A DNA stretch of 64,000 bases from positions 1,169,501 through 1,233,500 of the forward strand of contig NC_080062.1 of the NCBI RefSeq assembly GCF_026212465.1, read 5' to 3'. This DNA comes from Amaranthus tricolor. Its lineage: Eukaryota > Streptophyta > Magnoliopsida > Caryophyllales > Amaranthaceae. A program made the position numbers and the translations under genes. Positions 46,901 to 63,545 of this stretch are shown here, in pieces (position 1 is the first letter of the stretch; every line of letters starts with the position of its first letter). A model generated the notes under the pieces. The model was given only the letters and a program-made list of their open reading frames with translations. It was not told where the DNA came from and made no database searches.

Positions 46901-48734
46901 TTTTATTTTATGGAAGTGGTCCCACCACGGAAAATTTTGTCATTTACAAATTTTTCCTTACTTTAATTTTAATCCAGATTTATGCAATATAAATGACTTT
47001 ACAATTTCTTTGTTTTGTATTATATATGATTCATTATTGCAATTTCAAAAGAGCATATAGAGTAATTATTTGTTTGATAGCAACAATATTTTCCTTCTAA
47101 AAGTACTTTATTTAATGACTTCTTCAAATTTGCATTGACATTGAAATTTTTGTCTTGTTTTTCTAGATATGGCGATTTCTTGCTCAATGGATTAGAGATT
47201 TTCAAGATGAACTCTTCAAATGGTTCTCTTGCCGCACCAAATCCTAATATCCCTATGAATTTAACATCTTTACAAGGTAATAATCAATCGTCAAATAGTT
47301 CTCATCATTTAATACCGATTATCGGAGGAATCCTTGGTGCTATTCTAGTAGTCGCACTCATATCATCAATATATTTCATAATCATTTTCCGAAGAAAAAA
47401 GGAGAAACAAAAATTCATGAAAACAATGAGCAAAGATGATACTAGCAAGCTTAAGTGGATTTCACCGTTGGATGATTCTGGATCTAATGCAACTACCGCT
47501 AGTGTGATTTCTTCTCTGCCGTCCGATCTTTGTCGACGTTTCTCATTTGCGCAAGTTAGGGTTGCTACGAATGATTTCAATGACGACTTGATCATAGGAA
47601 CCGGTGGGTTCGGTAAAGTTTACAAGGGTTCAATAGATGATGGAGCCACTATTGTGGCCATAAAACGTCTTACGACAACATCGAAGCAAGGCGCTCGCGA
47701 GTTTGAAACAGAAATCGAGATGCTATCGAGACTACGTCACGTACATTTGGTGTCCTTAATCAGATATTGTGACGAACACGGTGAAATGATCATAGTTTAC
47801 GAGTATATGCCACGTGGCACTCTTCGAGATCACTTGTTGTACAAGAATCCCGAGAGAAGTGAGAACCATACACCATTGTCGTGGAAGCAACGACTTATGA
47901 TTTGTCTTGGATCAGCTCTCGGTTTGCACTATCTTCACGCGGGAGCTAAACAATTGATTATTCATCGAGATGTCAAGTCTACGAATATTCTTCTTGATGA
48001 TAAGTGGACAGCCAAAGTCTCAGACTTTGGCCTTTCAAAGGTAGGACCCACTCCTGGTGATATGGGTCCTACCCATGTTAGTACCGCTGTTAAAGGTAGT
48101 GTTGGATATTTAGATCCAGAGTACTATCGACGTCAACAATTGACAGAGAAATCAGATGTATACTCCTTCGGAGTTTTGTTGTTCGAGGTTTTATGTGCTC
48201 GAGTTGCGATGAACCCTAATCTACCCAAGCAACAAGTGAACTTAGCCGTGTGGGCTCGTTATAACTACAAAAATAAAACCCTCCACACAATTGTCGATCC
48301 AAATCTAACAGGGCAAAATTGCACCCGGATGTCTAAGAAAATTTGGAGAAGTGGCAGAATTGTGTATACGAGAACATGGAAGTGATCGTCCTTCGATGGG
48401 GGACGTAGTTTGGGGCATTGAATTTGCCATACAACTACAAGAAACCGCGGAGAAAATTATGCAAAACAATTTAAGTGATGATCCTCAAGGAGAAATTTCA
48501 GATTCTACGATAAGTTTTAAACTTGATGGGGCAAATGCATTAGGTTCAATGTATATTGATAATGAATCGACCACATTAAATGATGATTTTTCTGATACTA
48601 AGATGGTTGATATGGGCACAAAAAAGTTATTGGATAGTAGAACTACTACATTTATTAATTCATCGGAATCACCCATAATTGATATGAAGTCTGGTTCGGT
48701 TTTTTCTGAGATTATCGACCCAAAAGCCAGATGA
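43910..48734 (+). CDS. FERONIA-like (CrRLK1L) receptor kinase, copy 1, with kinase frameshift
   Basis: Exons: 43910-44733, 46101-46538 and 47167-48734, with GTAAGT donors and AG acceptors in agreeing phases (exon 1 ends on the second base of a codon). Signal peptide residues 1-24 (LLTLLSFLFITTLTYS). Malectin-like ectodomain follows (H-L-L-I-N-F-G, R-I-F-R, V-R-L-Y-F-P-P; second part V-R-L-H-F-C-E-L). TM helix near 47325-47390 (LVVALISSIYFIIIF). Kinase: G-x-G-G-F-G-K-V loop, V-A-I-K, H-R-D-V-K-S-T-N (RD type), S-D-F-G-L-S-K and L-D-P-E. An extra A in the A-run at 48314-48317 shifts the frame in subdomain XI; the proper frame (C-I-R-E-H-G-S-D-R-P-S-M-G-D) continues to TGA 48734. As read, the protein stops at 48385. 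CrRLK1L receptors usually sense RALF peptides or cell-wall state at the plasma membrane. The shift may be real or a sequencing error. Confidence 0.9.
45934..45998 (+). other. Candidate cryptic (poison) exon in intron 1 of copy 1
   Basis: A 65-nt segment between tttctttgcag and a gtatga donor. The same 65-nt segment with both sites is kept in copy 2 (58028-58092). Spliced after exon 1 it would give a stop within five codons (tttatttga), leaving only the first half of the ectodomain. No expression evidence exists here. Confidence 0.3.
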
Positions 48735-48968
48735 CTCGTACAAATTGTTGTATGAGACGATTTCTCTATAATATGTGTTTCATACGACACGAGAATATAA
48801 GATTTTTATTTCTCTTACAAGAGTATGTAAAAGAAATAAGAAAATATATCTTTTTTGTAATTTTTTTTTTAAGAAAATCTAATAATTTATTGATAAAAAT
48901 ATCATACAACATCTACAACAGAGTAACAATCGATAAAATACATAATAATTTTAATCAAAAAAACTTTT
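48735..48968. other. 3' flank of receptor kinase copy 1
   Basis: AT-rich DNA, presumably 3' UTR and terminator region. A short frame at 48731 has no coding features. Confidence 0.5.
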
Positions 48969-49231
48969 ACTCCCTCCTACTCATCCTACTTGTCCCAATT
49001 ACTTTTCGATTACTATTCACTAATCACTCTTAATTTGTATTTTTTTTTCTTAATCTTTAACTTAAAATATAGTCAAGCGTGATTTTATTTCTTTCGTTTC
49101 AATACAATGGTTATTAATATTAACTTTTCATAATTTTTAATTATGCACAATTAACGATATTAAAAGTTAAAATGTTGTTTCGACCAAGTGTAAAAAAGGT
49201 AAATGGGACAAGTAGGTTGAATACGAGGGAG
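48969..49231. mobile_element. Stowaway-like MITE
   Basis: 263 bp flanked by TA (48967-48968, 49232-49233). Inverted termini: ctccctcctactcatcctac at the left and the complement of ctccctcgtattcaacctac at the right, extending through acttgtccca on both sides. ctccctcc termini with TA duplication are the signature of Stowaway elements of the Tc1/mariner class. Confidence 0.9.
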
Positions 49232-51327
49232 TATATAAAAAAAGTCATGATCATTTTAAAGGAGATCCAATAGTAAAGTCTTTCCTTTATCATCTTCATT
49301 CTAATGTTAAATAGTAGCCCCAAAATTTACAATGAAGGTTAGAATTTTTTGAGAGAAAAAAAGAGAGAGAAGAGAGCAAAAATTAGCAATTTATAAAAGT
49401 CTAGTTTTTTTCTACTTTGCCACATACATACATAACAAAATTCTTTTTCACTCTTCTCAAATAAAATTATAAAATTTTATATCAAATTTTAATTTATAAT
49501 TCTCATTAATTTATATAAAAAAACATATTCATATTTAAATATTGATAAATTCATCTCGATATATATCTTTTAAACATTATTTATTATATCTTTTAAACAT
49601 TATTTACAAGAATAAAAGAAAATATAGCGATAAAAGTGAGAATACTTTTGGGAGAAACTTGTATACTAAGTAGACAAATTGGACCAAGTCAATTGGTGAG
49701 TGGCAAAATGAGACTTGAGACTTGAGACTTGAGACTTGAGAATCAAGATTAACCCTTAAAGTTGTGCAAAATAAGAACAAATTTCATAAAGTTGTTGAAT
49801 TTTCTTCTATGCTAAAAACCATTTTGATAAATTGATTGATCATAGCTTTTGGTTTTTATTGGAAGATGGCAAATTAGGAGTCCATGGTTGGACCTGCCTA
49901 GGCTATGAACTAATTTATTTAAATAAAAATCTATTTGTTTTGAATTGTTTGAAGTATTATAACCTTTTTTATTCTAATGTAATAATACCTCATATGGTTT
50001 TTCACATTTTTTATACATCATTTTAATTTTTAATGTGTCGACATGTGTTTGTTAAAAATTATAAAAAGTTAATGATAATAATATATATATTGAGACGAAT
50101 CAAACAAGATCACATACACTTATTAATATATTGAGAATAATAGCTACTCTTGTGAAAGACCGGCTCTCGTTGAAACGATCTCAAAACAAGAAGCTTATTT
50201 ATTAAAAATTGTAAATTGAGTTACTCAACTCATGATTGAAGAACGTCTCACAATAAAACCGTATTACACAACAACTTGTGTGAGAATAAAATATAAACTA
50301 GAATAATTGGTAAATAGTATGAAAAAAAATAAATAAATCATCTGATAAGAATAGGAAGGAGTAAAAAAAATGACAATTGAGTTGTATCCACGTATATAAT
50401 GAGTTATCAAAAACGACCAAATTTACTTAAAGGCTAATAAGCAAAAAACATACTTCGTCCGTCTCTTTTGAGTGCCTATTTGAGTATACACACTATTCAA
50501 TGTATTGTTTTAATTTATAATGTCTAAAATTATGGATAATAAAAATTATAAAAAATTGATATTAAGAAAATTTACATTAAGACTAATCAAGTAATATCCA
50601 ACTTGAAAATTTTTTGTTAATATATTAAAAATAAAAATACAGGTTAAGGGTAATTTTAAATTTTTAATATAAAACATATAGAGTTAGGAGTCATATAATA
50701 TACCCCAAACCAATCCTTGATTTGGCCTATGTGCATGATTTTGTATTTACAAGACTAGGTTTTTATAGAATGTAAATATGTATGGGGGAAATAAATATTA
50801 AACTAAAAGAGAGTATTATTAGAGCATAAAATAGAAAATTATATAATTGTCCTCAATGGTAATAAATGGTTATAAAGCGATGGATGGAGAAAGACAAATT
50901 GAAAAATTAATCCTTTTATTTTGAGGGTAAAACATATCGAATATTTGTCCCCAAAATAAAATGATAATCTTCTATTATCCTCGTATCGTATTATCATCTT
51001 TTTTATTTTCATAATTTGACTTTTCTTCTCTTCTTAAATATTCACACAGATACATGCATGCTTTTAAATTAAAAATTTAGCTTCAACACCTTTTTTAATG
51101 GTCACCCTTAGCTTGATGTTAACTTTATAAACAATAGATGTAATCTAAGTGTTATTGCATAAACCCTTAGCTAAATTCTCCAAAAGGTTGCTTATCAATT
51201 GGTGAGAGAAGAATCGAACAATTAAAGTTTGGCTGAGGTAGAATGGCATAAACCCTACCGTATGTCATTAGGATCATTAGTATTCAAATTATTATATTGT
51301 TAACGGTATTAGTTTTAGTATATAGTA
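49232..51327. other. Intergenic DNA with small repeats
   Basis: No gene. Four 8-bp units of agacttga occur at about 49709-49741. The block 49740-49990 (agttgttgaattttcttc, ttgatcata, ggaagatggcaaa) is repeated imperfectly at 52570-52740, an internal duplication. A Stowaway-like decayed segment (acttcgtccgtctctttt) starts near 50453. A gaaagaccggctctc word lies near 50145. Confidence 0.5.
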
Positions 51328-51584
51328 CTTCCTCTGTTCCCCTATACTTGTTATATTTGACTTTTTATACAAATCAATGTGTTATTTTGATCATTTATAT
51401 ATTGAACTATATACAACTAAAAAATATAAAAAAAAATATTATGAAACTATGCGATTAGACGATTCAAACAAGATCTCACTTGACAATATTTGTTTTTACA
51501 CATTAATCGCAATATATAAAATAAACTTGAATGAGGAATAGTGTCATAAACCATTATGTAACTAGTATTTCAGAACGGAGGAAG
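51328..51584. mobile_element. Second Stowaway-like MITE
   Basis: 257 bp flanked by TA (51326-51327, 51585-51586). Termini cttcctctgttc at the left and the complement of cttcctccgttc at the right. AT-rich interior, no ORF. Confidence 0.8.
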
Positions 51585-52375
51585 TATTATTGTAATTAGC
51601 ATCAACATATTATTAATGTTAGTAATAATATTAAGAAAAAATAACCGTGAATAATACGAACTTTCGATTAACCTTAAATAATACCAACTTTAATATGAAT
51701 TTCCCTAGAGCATCTTTAACCTATTATTAACCTACAATTGTAGGTTAAGTTGCTCAAAAAAAAAAAAATACAAAAAATAAAATAAAAAGTACAAAAAAAA
51801 AGGAAAAAACACAAATAAATAAAGAACATGAATTCCTAATCCTCACCGTACCCCTTCCCTATCCCTAGCCCAACCTCCAGCCCCCATCCCCCACAGGCCA
51901 ACCTCCAGCCCCCATCCCCCACAGGCCACAACTACCATCGTTCCCCGCTCACTGTCACTCCCATTCCCCACCCACTTCCAGCCACCACCATCTTCATCAA
52001 AATCCACCACCAAATTCAATTCCCCATCCTTTGCGTAGCCCCTATCCCCCTCTATTCTCAACCACCATCAAACCCTTCCCTCCACTCCACCATCACCAAT
52101 CGGCCTCCCATAAACAGCGTCCTGTGCAGCCTTCCTCACCTCCTTTCCCCTGACGCGACCTCCACAAACAAACACCATAACCACCCACCTTAAATGTGAA
52201 CCACCACCATAACCATCCCAAATTCAAACCAACATAATCTTTAATCTACCTTTCCTCTACCAAATTTGACCATCAAAATTGACCAACAAAATATTAATTA
52301 TATGTCTTTAATTACGAAATATATTATTATAAGCCCCTAACTATTAAATATTAAAGTATTATTTTTTGAATTTTT
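51585..52375. other. Intergenic DNA with palindrome and C-rich stretch
   Basis: A 22-bp perfect palindrome centred on caattg lies at 51727-51748. About 51841-52200 is C/A-rich on + with two direct copies of a unit containing acctccagcccccatccccc, unlike the AT-rich neighbours. The long frames there are low-complexity (Gly-rich on minus) and not accepted as genes. Confidence 0.5.
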
Positions 52376-52426
52376 AGGATGGGGCCGGGGCACAGGCCCC
52401 TCTTGCCCATTATAGGGACGGCCCTG
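52376..52426. mobile_element. Probable hAT transposon terminus
   Basis: The minus strand starting at 52426 reads cagggccgtccctataatgg followed by a gaggggcctgtgccccggcc-like segment. Cagggccg termini with such GC-rich neighbours are common in plant hAT elements. A partner terminus was not found, so the element length is unknown. Confidence 0.45.
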
Positions 52427-53635
52427 CTTTGTGACAAAAGAAAGTAATGACACTAGGGCTAAGTAACAAAAGGTGACTTGAGAGTGATCGATCAAATTGA
52501 ATAGACGTCATTACTAAATATCAAGAGTCAATATCAACGCTTAAATTTGACCAACTTTTTATTAATTTTCTATTTCATAATCTATAATGGCCCTCAAGTA
52601 AATAAGAACAATTTTCATTAAGTTATGTTGAATTTTCTTCGATACTAAAAAACTGTTTTGTTTAATTCATTGATCATAATGCTTTATAAAAACTTAGGTT
52701 ATTTATTGCAAGATGGCAAACAACGGAATATAATTCGTGACTGTTTAGGTTCTAACAAAATTAATTAATTTAAAATTTATTAATATTAAATTTTATAACA
52801 TATCACAAATAAATATGAGTTATGACAGTTGAGTTAATTCCGCACACAAATATCTAAAATTCGACCCAAGGCTACTAAATTTAATTAAAGGTTAAGCATA
52901 AATAAATAAAGTATTAAATAATAGTCATTTATGATCATATTGCTTCATATTAATTAATATGACGTTGTTAACAAATAGTTTTTGATAAAAATGATTTGAA
53001 CATGTCATTACAAAGCTTCTTCTCTAAGAAAAATGCATTTATAGAAAATAAAATTGAATAAGAGTCTTTTCTCATTTATATCGGTCTAATTATAAACTTA
53101 TTTTAAATTGAGCTAAATAGTCAATCACCTAAATTAGTTAACACATTCACTTTCGTACTCAAAATACTCACTTTAGTTGTTTAATATTTTAACACATTAT
53201 TTTAAATATTAAAACTAACATTTTAAATATTAAAATACTCATATTTTAAAAATTAGATAGTCGCTTTTAATACCATCTAATCTGTGAGACCGTTTCATAC
53301 TAGGGTTGCTCTTGGGGGAGAGTGGCATCATTACTACGTGGGCTTGATATCATTTTCAAAAGAAAACAAGTTGAACTTTATAATTGGGCCAAAAAATAGG
53401 TGCAGGGAACTCACTTTAACCCAAAAGGTTAGCTACCAAGTTTTGTATTCATGTTCATACATAAGTTACCTTAATAAATTAGCCTAATAAAAATGGTCTT
53501 ACCATGAGATCATCGCATTTAAGAATTTGTGTAGTTGCATGGGCGCGCTCTCCACCTCTCTAGTATACCAATCCCTCCATCTTATATCAATCAATTTGTC
53601 ACATACATTTATAGACTCTAATAGCTATTGGAATA
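52427..53635. repeat. Intergenic DNA; downstream arm of the RLK segmental duplication
   Basis: No gene. About 52985-53345 (cattacaaagcttcttctct, gcatttatagaaa, gtactcaaaat, gtgagaccgtttcatac, gagagtggcatcattact) is repeated in order at 62870-63535. A Stowaway-like left end (atccctccatcttatatcaatc) at about 53573 is cut off by the solo LTR. Confidence 0.7.
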
Positions 53636-54280
53636 TGTTAAAGCAAGTGCCAATAATCTTAATAACGACGTTAACTTTAAACATTTAATCGAACATGCTT
53701 TGTCTTGTACTTTGGAGGGGGTCGATAAAGATGTGTCGAATATGGGTGGTTTAAGGTTTGGAATGGTTGATGAGAGTTGTTTGATCAAAGCCACAGGAAG
53801 ATCAACAGACTACTTTGGATTCTGTTTTGGTCAGAATTTGTAGAGACTTTGCAATAATGTGGTGCATTACTCTATTGTTTATTGTAATGTTTATTGTCAT
53901 GGTTAATTAGGGTGTTAATTGGGATGTTACATGTGGATTTATGGTGATTTATGAAGGAATACTAAGAGTGATGAATATCTTGCCTATAAATAGGATTCAT
54001 CACTCATAGTATCATTCACCACAAACACACATATTGTTGAGAGGGCTATTGCATTGTTAGAAGCTTGAGAGTGTTCTTACTTTGCTTTAGTATTTGTGGT
54101 CTTGAGAGATTGTTCTCAAGATAAGGGAGGTTTATTATACTTGTAATTGTTGAATTCATTATAATAAACTATATTTGAGGGGGAGGTATTCAAGATACCT
54201 CATAAACACTTCTGTTCTCTTTTACATTATATTTTTCATTTGTTTTTCATTGTTGAACCTCTTTGAGGCTTGCGCTTTCA
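53636..54280 (+). mobile_element. Second solo LTR with target duplication gaata
   Basis: 645 bp, tgttaaagc...gctttca, with perfect 5-bp direct repeat gaata (53631-53635, 54281-54285). It shares with the solo LTR at 36541 the block catgctttgtcttg...ggtttaaggtttgga and the ending gggaggtattcaagatacctca. It is therefore the same or a sister LTR family. A (TA)n tract starts within the right target copy. Confidence 0.82.
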
Positions 54281-59486
<5,206 letters not shown>

Positions 59487-60992
59487 GATTCTCATACGTT
59501 ATGTGAGAAATTGTCTCTATCAGTTGCAAGTATATAATAAACGGAGGAAGTAGAATTCTAGCCACAACCATAAGCATAATAAGTTGGAGCTCCATCGACC
59601 ACTGGTCTGATCACGCACTTACCTGCTTCAGGCATGTCATGTATAGGTTCAAGCCATGTTTGATCTAGTACTAATAATTGATAGAATATAAAACGTACAT
59701 ATCTCGAGGCTTTAATATTAGTTTAAACTTTTGGTTGTAACTTCAAGATATATTATATATTTTATCAGTTGATAAAATATTCAATAGAATATCCCAAGAT
59801 TTTAGCTATTGATTTGGGTTAAGTATCCTATCATTAGTTCAGATAAGTTCCAATTAGAGTTAATTACCTAGATTGAATTTACTACTATAATAAAAGTATT
59901 ATTTTTGAGATTAGATTTACTACTTGGAAAATATCTATTTGCTATTGTGTTGATCACTTTTGTGATTTCGAAAACCCTGACATCATCCTGACCCTTCTAT
60001 GTATTTTAAAAAAATATATAACTGGATTGATTTATGTCTAAGTAGTATAATGCTCTTGCATCTTTTAAATTTGTTACATCATAATCTCCAATTTGATGAC
60101 ATTTTGGCTAAAATATAATAAAATGCAAAGAACAGAGGAATGTTTAATGGTTATCATTTTCATCATTATTTCTTGCAAAAGTTTCACTAAACAAATCTTG
60201 GTTGCACATTGTAGGACGTGAACACGGTCTAACCAAAATCATGATCATCTTCATCATACTTGGTAAATTCATTATTTCCTATCCATCTTTGCTCTACTTA
60301 AGAAGTTTTAGATTTTCCTTTCAACTCTTGTTCGCAATTAATAACTGTGAACAACTTCGTGTTAAAAACACCTGCTGCCTCCTTTTTATGAACAAAGGAG
60401 ACCTGGGATACAAACCCAAATCTAACATCATATTAGAGTTTGTGCATGTTAAAGTGTCCATTATTATTCACATGTATATAATTCAACATCAGAAAAAGAG
60501 AAATAGAATATGCAAATTTATAAACTAGAAGAATAATTTCAACTACACTATTAATTATCGTAAACGTTCTTCGAACTTATAAGTAGATTACAAAAATTCA
60601 ATATTCTAAACAAAAATTAAAAAAAAGAACCCTAAAAAATTCTACCCAAATTAGAAACTAATTCAATTAAATTTAAAAAGTAAACTAATTTATAGAGAAT
60701 TTGGACAATTAAAATTAGCCTTGGTTATAACTTGAAATTCGGGCCTCCCATTTTGAATGTTTCGCTTTCATTTAATATTATTTTCTATATTCCAGCAAAA
60801 CTATCAAACAACTTTACACAGTGCAGTTGCATGCCTACCACATTTGTGACTTTGATTCCAGCAAAGCTTATATACTCTTCATTTTTTTTTCCCAAGAGAC
60901 GGGGTTACATGTGAACCCCATGCTAACGAACTTGGTACACCTATGCTTTTACTTCAATTTTTATTTGAATTGTCCAAACTCATTTTTTTCAG
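59487..60992. other. Spacer between malectin exons and LRK10L kinase
   Basis: No GUB_WAK or WAK-associated exon of the kind that normally precedes an LRK10L kinase was recognised. A Stowaway-type end (aacggaggaagta) lies at 59540-59552. The break in homology to copy 1 (near 59435) is about 100 bp before it. A short frame at 60202-60528 has hydrophobic stretches but no domain. Confidence 0.5.
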
Positions 60993-62161
60993 CTTGTGGT
61001 CTTACCAGTAAAGCTAACTCCTATGTGAATATTTTCTTTTCAGGAATTGGAATGGGCATATGCATGTTAATTGCACTAATCCTCTTGTACAAAAAAATGA
61101 ACTCGCTAATCGAGAAAAGTAAAGAAATTGAAACATTGTTGAAACAACATGGATCCCTCGGTCCAAAGAGGCATACTTATGCAGATTTGAAGAGAATTAC
61201 AAACTCCTTCAAAATCAAGCTAGGTGAAGGAGGTTACGGTATTGTATACAAAGGAAAACTACATTGTGGGGATCAAGTGGCAGTGAAAATTCTCAAGAGA
61301 TCATCGAATCGAGATATGGATATGGTGGAATTCATCAATGAAGTTGCAAGTATCGGAAACACCAATCATAAAAACATTGTGAAACTCCTAGGCTTTTGTT
61401 ACGAGGGTTCAAAACGCGCTCTTATATATGACTACATGCCTTGCGGATCTCTTGAAAAGTTCACACATGGGGGCAGAGACGAAAACAATCAACAACTCTC
61501 ATGGAAAAGTTTATTTGAAATCGCGATTGGGATTGCAAGAGGGCTAGAGTACTTGCACCAAGGGTGCAACACGAGAATATTACACTTTGACATTAAGCCC
61601 CAAAACATTCTATTAGACGAGAATTATTGCCCCAAGATATCTGATTTTGGCCTGTCTAAGATATGCCCACAAAAGGACAGCATAATATCAATGTCAGAAG
61701 CCAGAGGAACTGCAGGGTACATTGCTCCTGAGGTTTTCTTCAAGAGATTTGGCGGAGTTTCTCATAAATCAGATGTTTATAGTTACGGAATGTTGGTTTT
61801 GGAAATGGTTGGGTGTCGAAAAAATATTGATGCGAAAGTGGAACATAGTAGTGAGCAGTATTTTCCGCATTGGATTTACAAGCAACTCGAGGAAGTTGAA
61901 GAGATCGATCAAATCGACACCACAAACAACAACGAGGGATCAGTACTCAAAAGGAAGATGGTTGTAGTGGGTTTATGGTGCATACAAACCAACCCCTTCA
62001 CCCGACCAAATATGACTCGAGTTGTAGAAATGCTCGAAGGAACACTCGACTTGCTGCAGATTCCTCCGATTCCATCTCTTGCTTCTCCTTTGAGATCACA
62101 CGAAATTTCTACCACTCTAGATGAAATCTCATTAGGTGGACTTTTTGTATCCTCCATTTGA
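60993..62161 (+). CDS. LRK10L-type receptor kinase, membrane and kinase exon
   Basis: The open frame enters from upstream; likely exon starts are after ttttttcag (60993) or tttcttttcag (61044), both in phase 1. TM helix about 61050-61100 (IGMGICMLIALILLY). Juxtamembrane K-R-H-T-Y-A-D-L-K-R-I-T-N-S-F, then kinase: G-E-G-G-Y-G-I-V-Y-K-G loop, V-A-V-K-I-L lysine, E in N-E-V-A-S-I, H-F-D-I-K-P-Q-N (non-RD, HFD), S-D-F-G-L-S-K, G-Y-I-A-P-E, and T-R-P-N-M near the end. The H-F-D motif and R-G-T-A-G-Y-I-A are LRK10L-2 hallmarks. It ends at TGA 62161, with an intact kinase and no frameshift. No own ectodomain exon was found upstream, so it may be fused to the malectin exons of copy 2, be a receptor-like cytoplasmic kinase with only a TM, or have lost its N-terminus. 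Confidence 0.85.
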
Positions 62162-62479
62162 TGTTCTAGTTAGACAATGTAGCCATTATAGTGAGCTTTT
62201 TAGCTTTGTGTAAATGATTGTCTCCAATAAGTGCAACATAATTTGCTAGTTCATTCGCTTATGTTATATTTGGAAACGATGATTATTGGTTTAATTTCAT
62301 ATTTGGCAAATCAATGAATTCAATTTTGAATTTAAGTCATTTCTACTATTGGATTAAAAGTAGATAAAGTTAAGAATGTGAGAATGATTTCACAATCTTG
62401 TCATTTTCAAATTCTTTCTTTATGATTTCACAATTGAAATTTACAATTTGAAATGAATTTATTAGTTCCAAACACAACT
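62162..62479. other. 3' flank of LRK10L kinase
   Basis: AT-rich, presumably 3' UTR and terminator. No gene or repeat recognised. Confidence 0.5.
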
Positions 62480-62690
62480 TTAGGAAATCACCATCGATGA
62501 TTTTATTCTTCTCCGCAATTTCTTGAAGTTGTAAAACAAACTGTAGGCCCCAAACAACATCCCCAACCGATGGACGTTCGCTACCTTGATTGCGTACGCA
62601 ATAAGCTCGGGAATAATCTCACCGAATTTGCTTAGACAATGACTGCAATTTGGCCTTTTAAATTCGGGTCTATGATAATCTTTTTATAAT
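62480..62690 (-). pseudogene. Inverted CrRLK1L kinase C-terminal fragment
   Basis: On the minus strand the sequence reads D-P-N-L-K-G-Q-I-A, then in a shifted frame G-S-E-R-P-S-V-G-D-V-V-W-G-L and Q-F-V-L-Q-L-Q-E-I-A-E-K. These match the kinase subdomain XI of copy 1 (D-P-N-L-T-G-Q, G-S-D-R-P-S-M-G-D-V-V-W-G, Q-L-Q-E-T-A-E-K) but in the opposite orientation. There is a frameshift and an in-frame TGA. It is the only trace of a FERONIA-type kinase near copy 2, pointing to an inversion or to a lost neighbouring minus-strand receptor gene. Confidence 0.82.
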
Positions 62691-62864
62691 TTTTGTATGT
62701 ACGTAGTTTAAGATATTAATAATGGCAAATCCTAATATTAAGAGGCGAACGTGTGTCTCAATTGAAGAACTCAATTTGCAATGGGTGTTTGAAACTTCTC
62801 AAAATATTGATTATAACTTAATTATCTCCAACCATAAAAGGTATTGCATTCCAATCTTTAAGCA

Positions 62865-63545
62865 TGGAACATGCCATTACAAGGCTTCTTCTCTAAGAAA
62901 AATGCATTTATAGAAATAAAAACTAGAATAAAAGTCTTTTCTTATTTAGATCGATCTCATCGTAAAACGGTCTTAAATTAGGCTAAATAGTCTTACTAAA
63001 TTAGTTCACATTCACTTTAGTACTCAAAATTTGCTCACTTTTAGTTGTTTAATACTTTAACACATCATTTTATATGCTAAAACTAACATTTTGAATATTA
63101 TAGCACTCATTTTTTTCTTTAAAAGAGTCAGTCCGTTAGGTAGATGGTAATAAATGGTAGTAATGTAAATAAAAACTAGTGTAATTTTGATTGAAAAATC
63201 TCTTGGCTACCTTGATGGTCATACTTGTCCAACTTTAATTATCTCATTTTCTTCATACAATTCATTCCAATGCATTACCATTGGGAAATGTGGTATTAGG
63301 TGGTAATGAAAATTTGTAAACAAAAATATTTTTTTGTGATCAAAGTTTCATCACCATGGGAATGACATGGAAATTGAGATGAAATAAAACACTATAAATT
63401 ATTTCCATTATCACTATTTAGTATCACTAACCAAACAGATCGTTAATACCATATGATCGTGAGACAGTTTCATACTTGCTCTTGTAGCTTGGAGGAGAGT
63501 GGCATTATTACTGAGTGGGCTTTATATCATGGCAAAAACTTGGGA
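62865..63545. repeat. Downstream arm of RLK duplication, second copy, with insertion
   Basis: Matches 52985-53345 in order (cattacaaggcttcttctct ... gtactcaaaat ... gagagtggcattattact). About 315 bp at 63130-63441 are absent from the first arm. Confidence 0.75.
63130..63441. mobile_element. Putative MITE in the duplicated arm
   Basis: The extra block starts gtccgttaggtagatggtaa and ends with a complementary-looking gtatcactaaccaaacagat, giving imperfect inverted termini. Its absence from the paralogous arm (near 53265) supports insertion. The family is uncertain; hAT or PIF/Harbinger-like. Confidence 0.5.

Noticed and set aside
51843..52061. Gly-rich frame on minus
   Set aside because: A by-product of a C-rich stretch with direct repeats; no start context or homology recognised.
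60202..60528. 108-residue frame as the missing ectodomain of the LRK10L kinase
   Set aside because: No GUB_WAK cysteine pattern or other domain and no fitting splice signals were seen.
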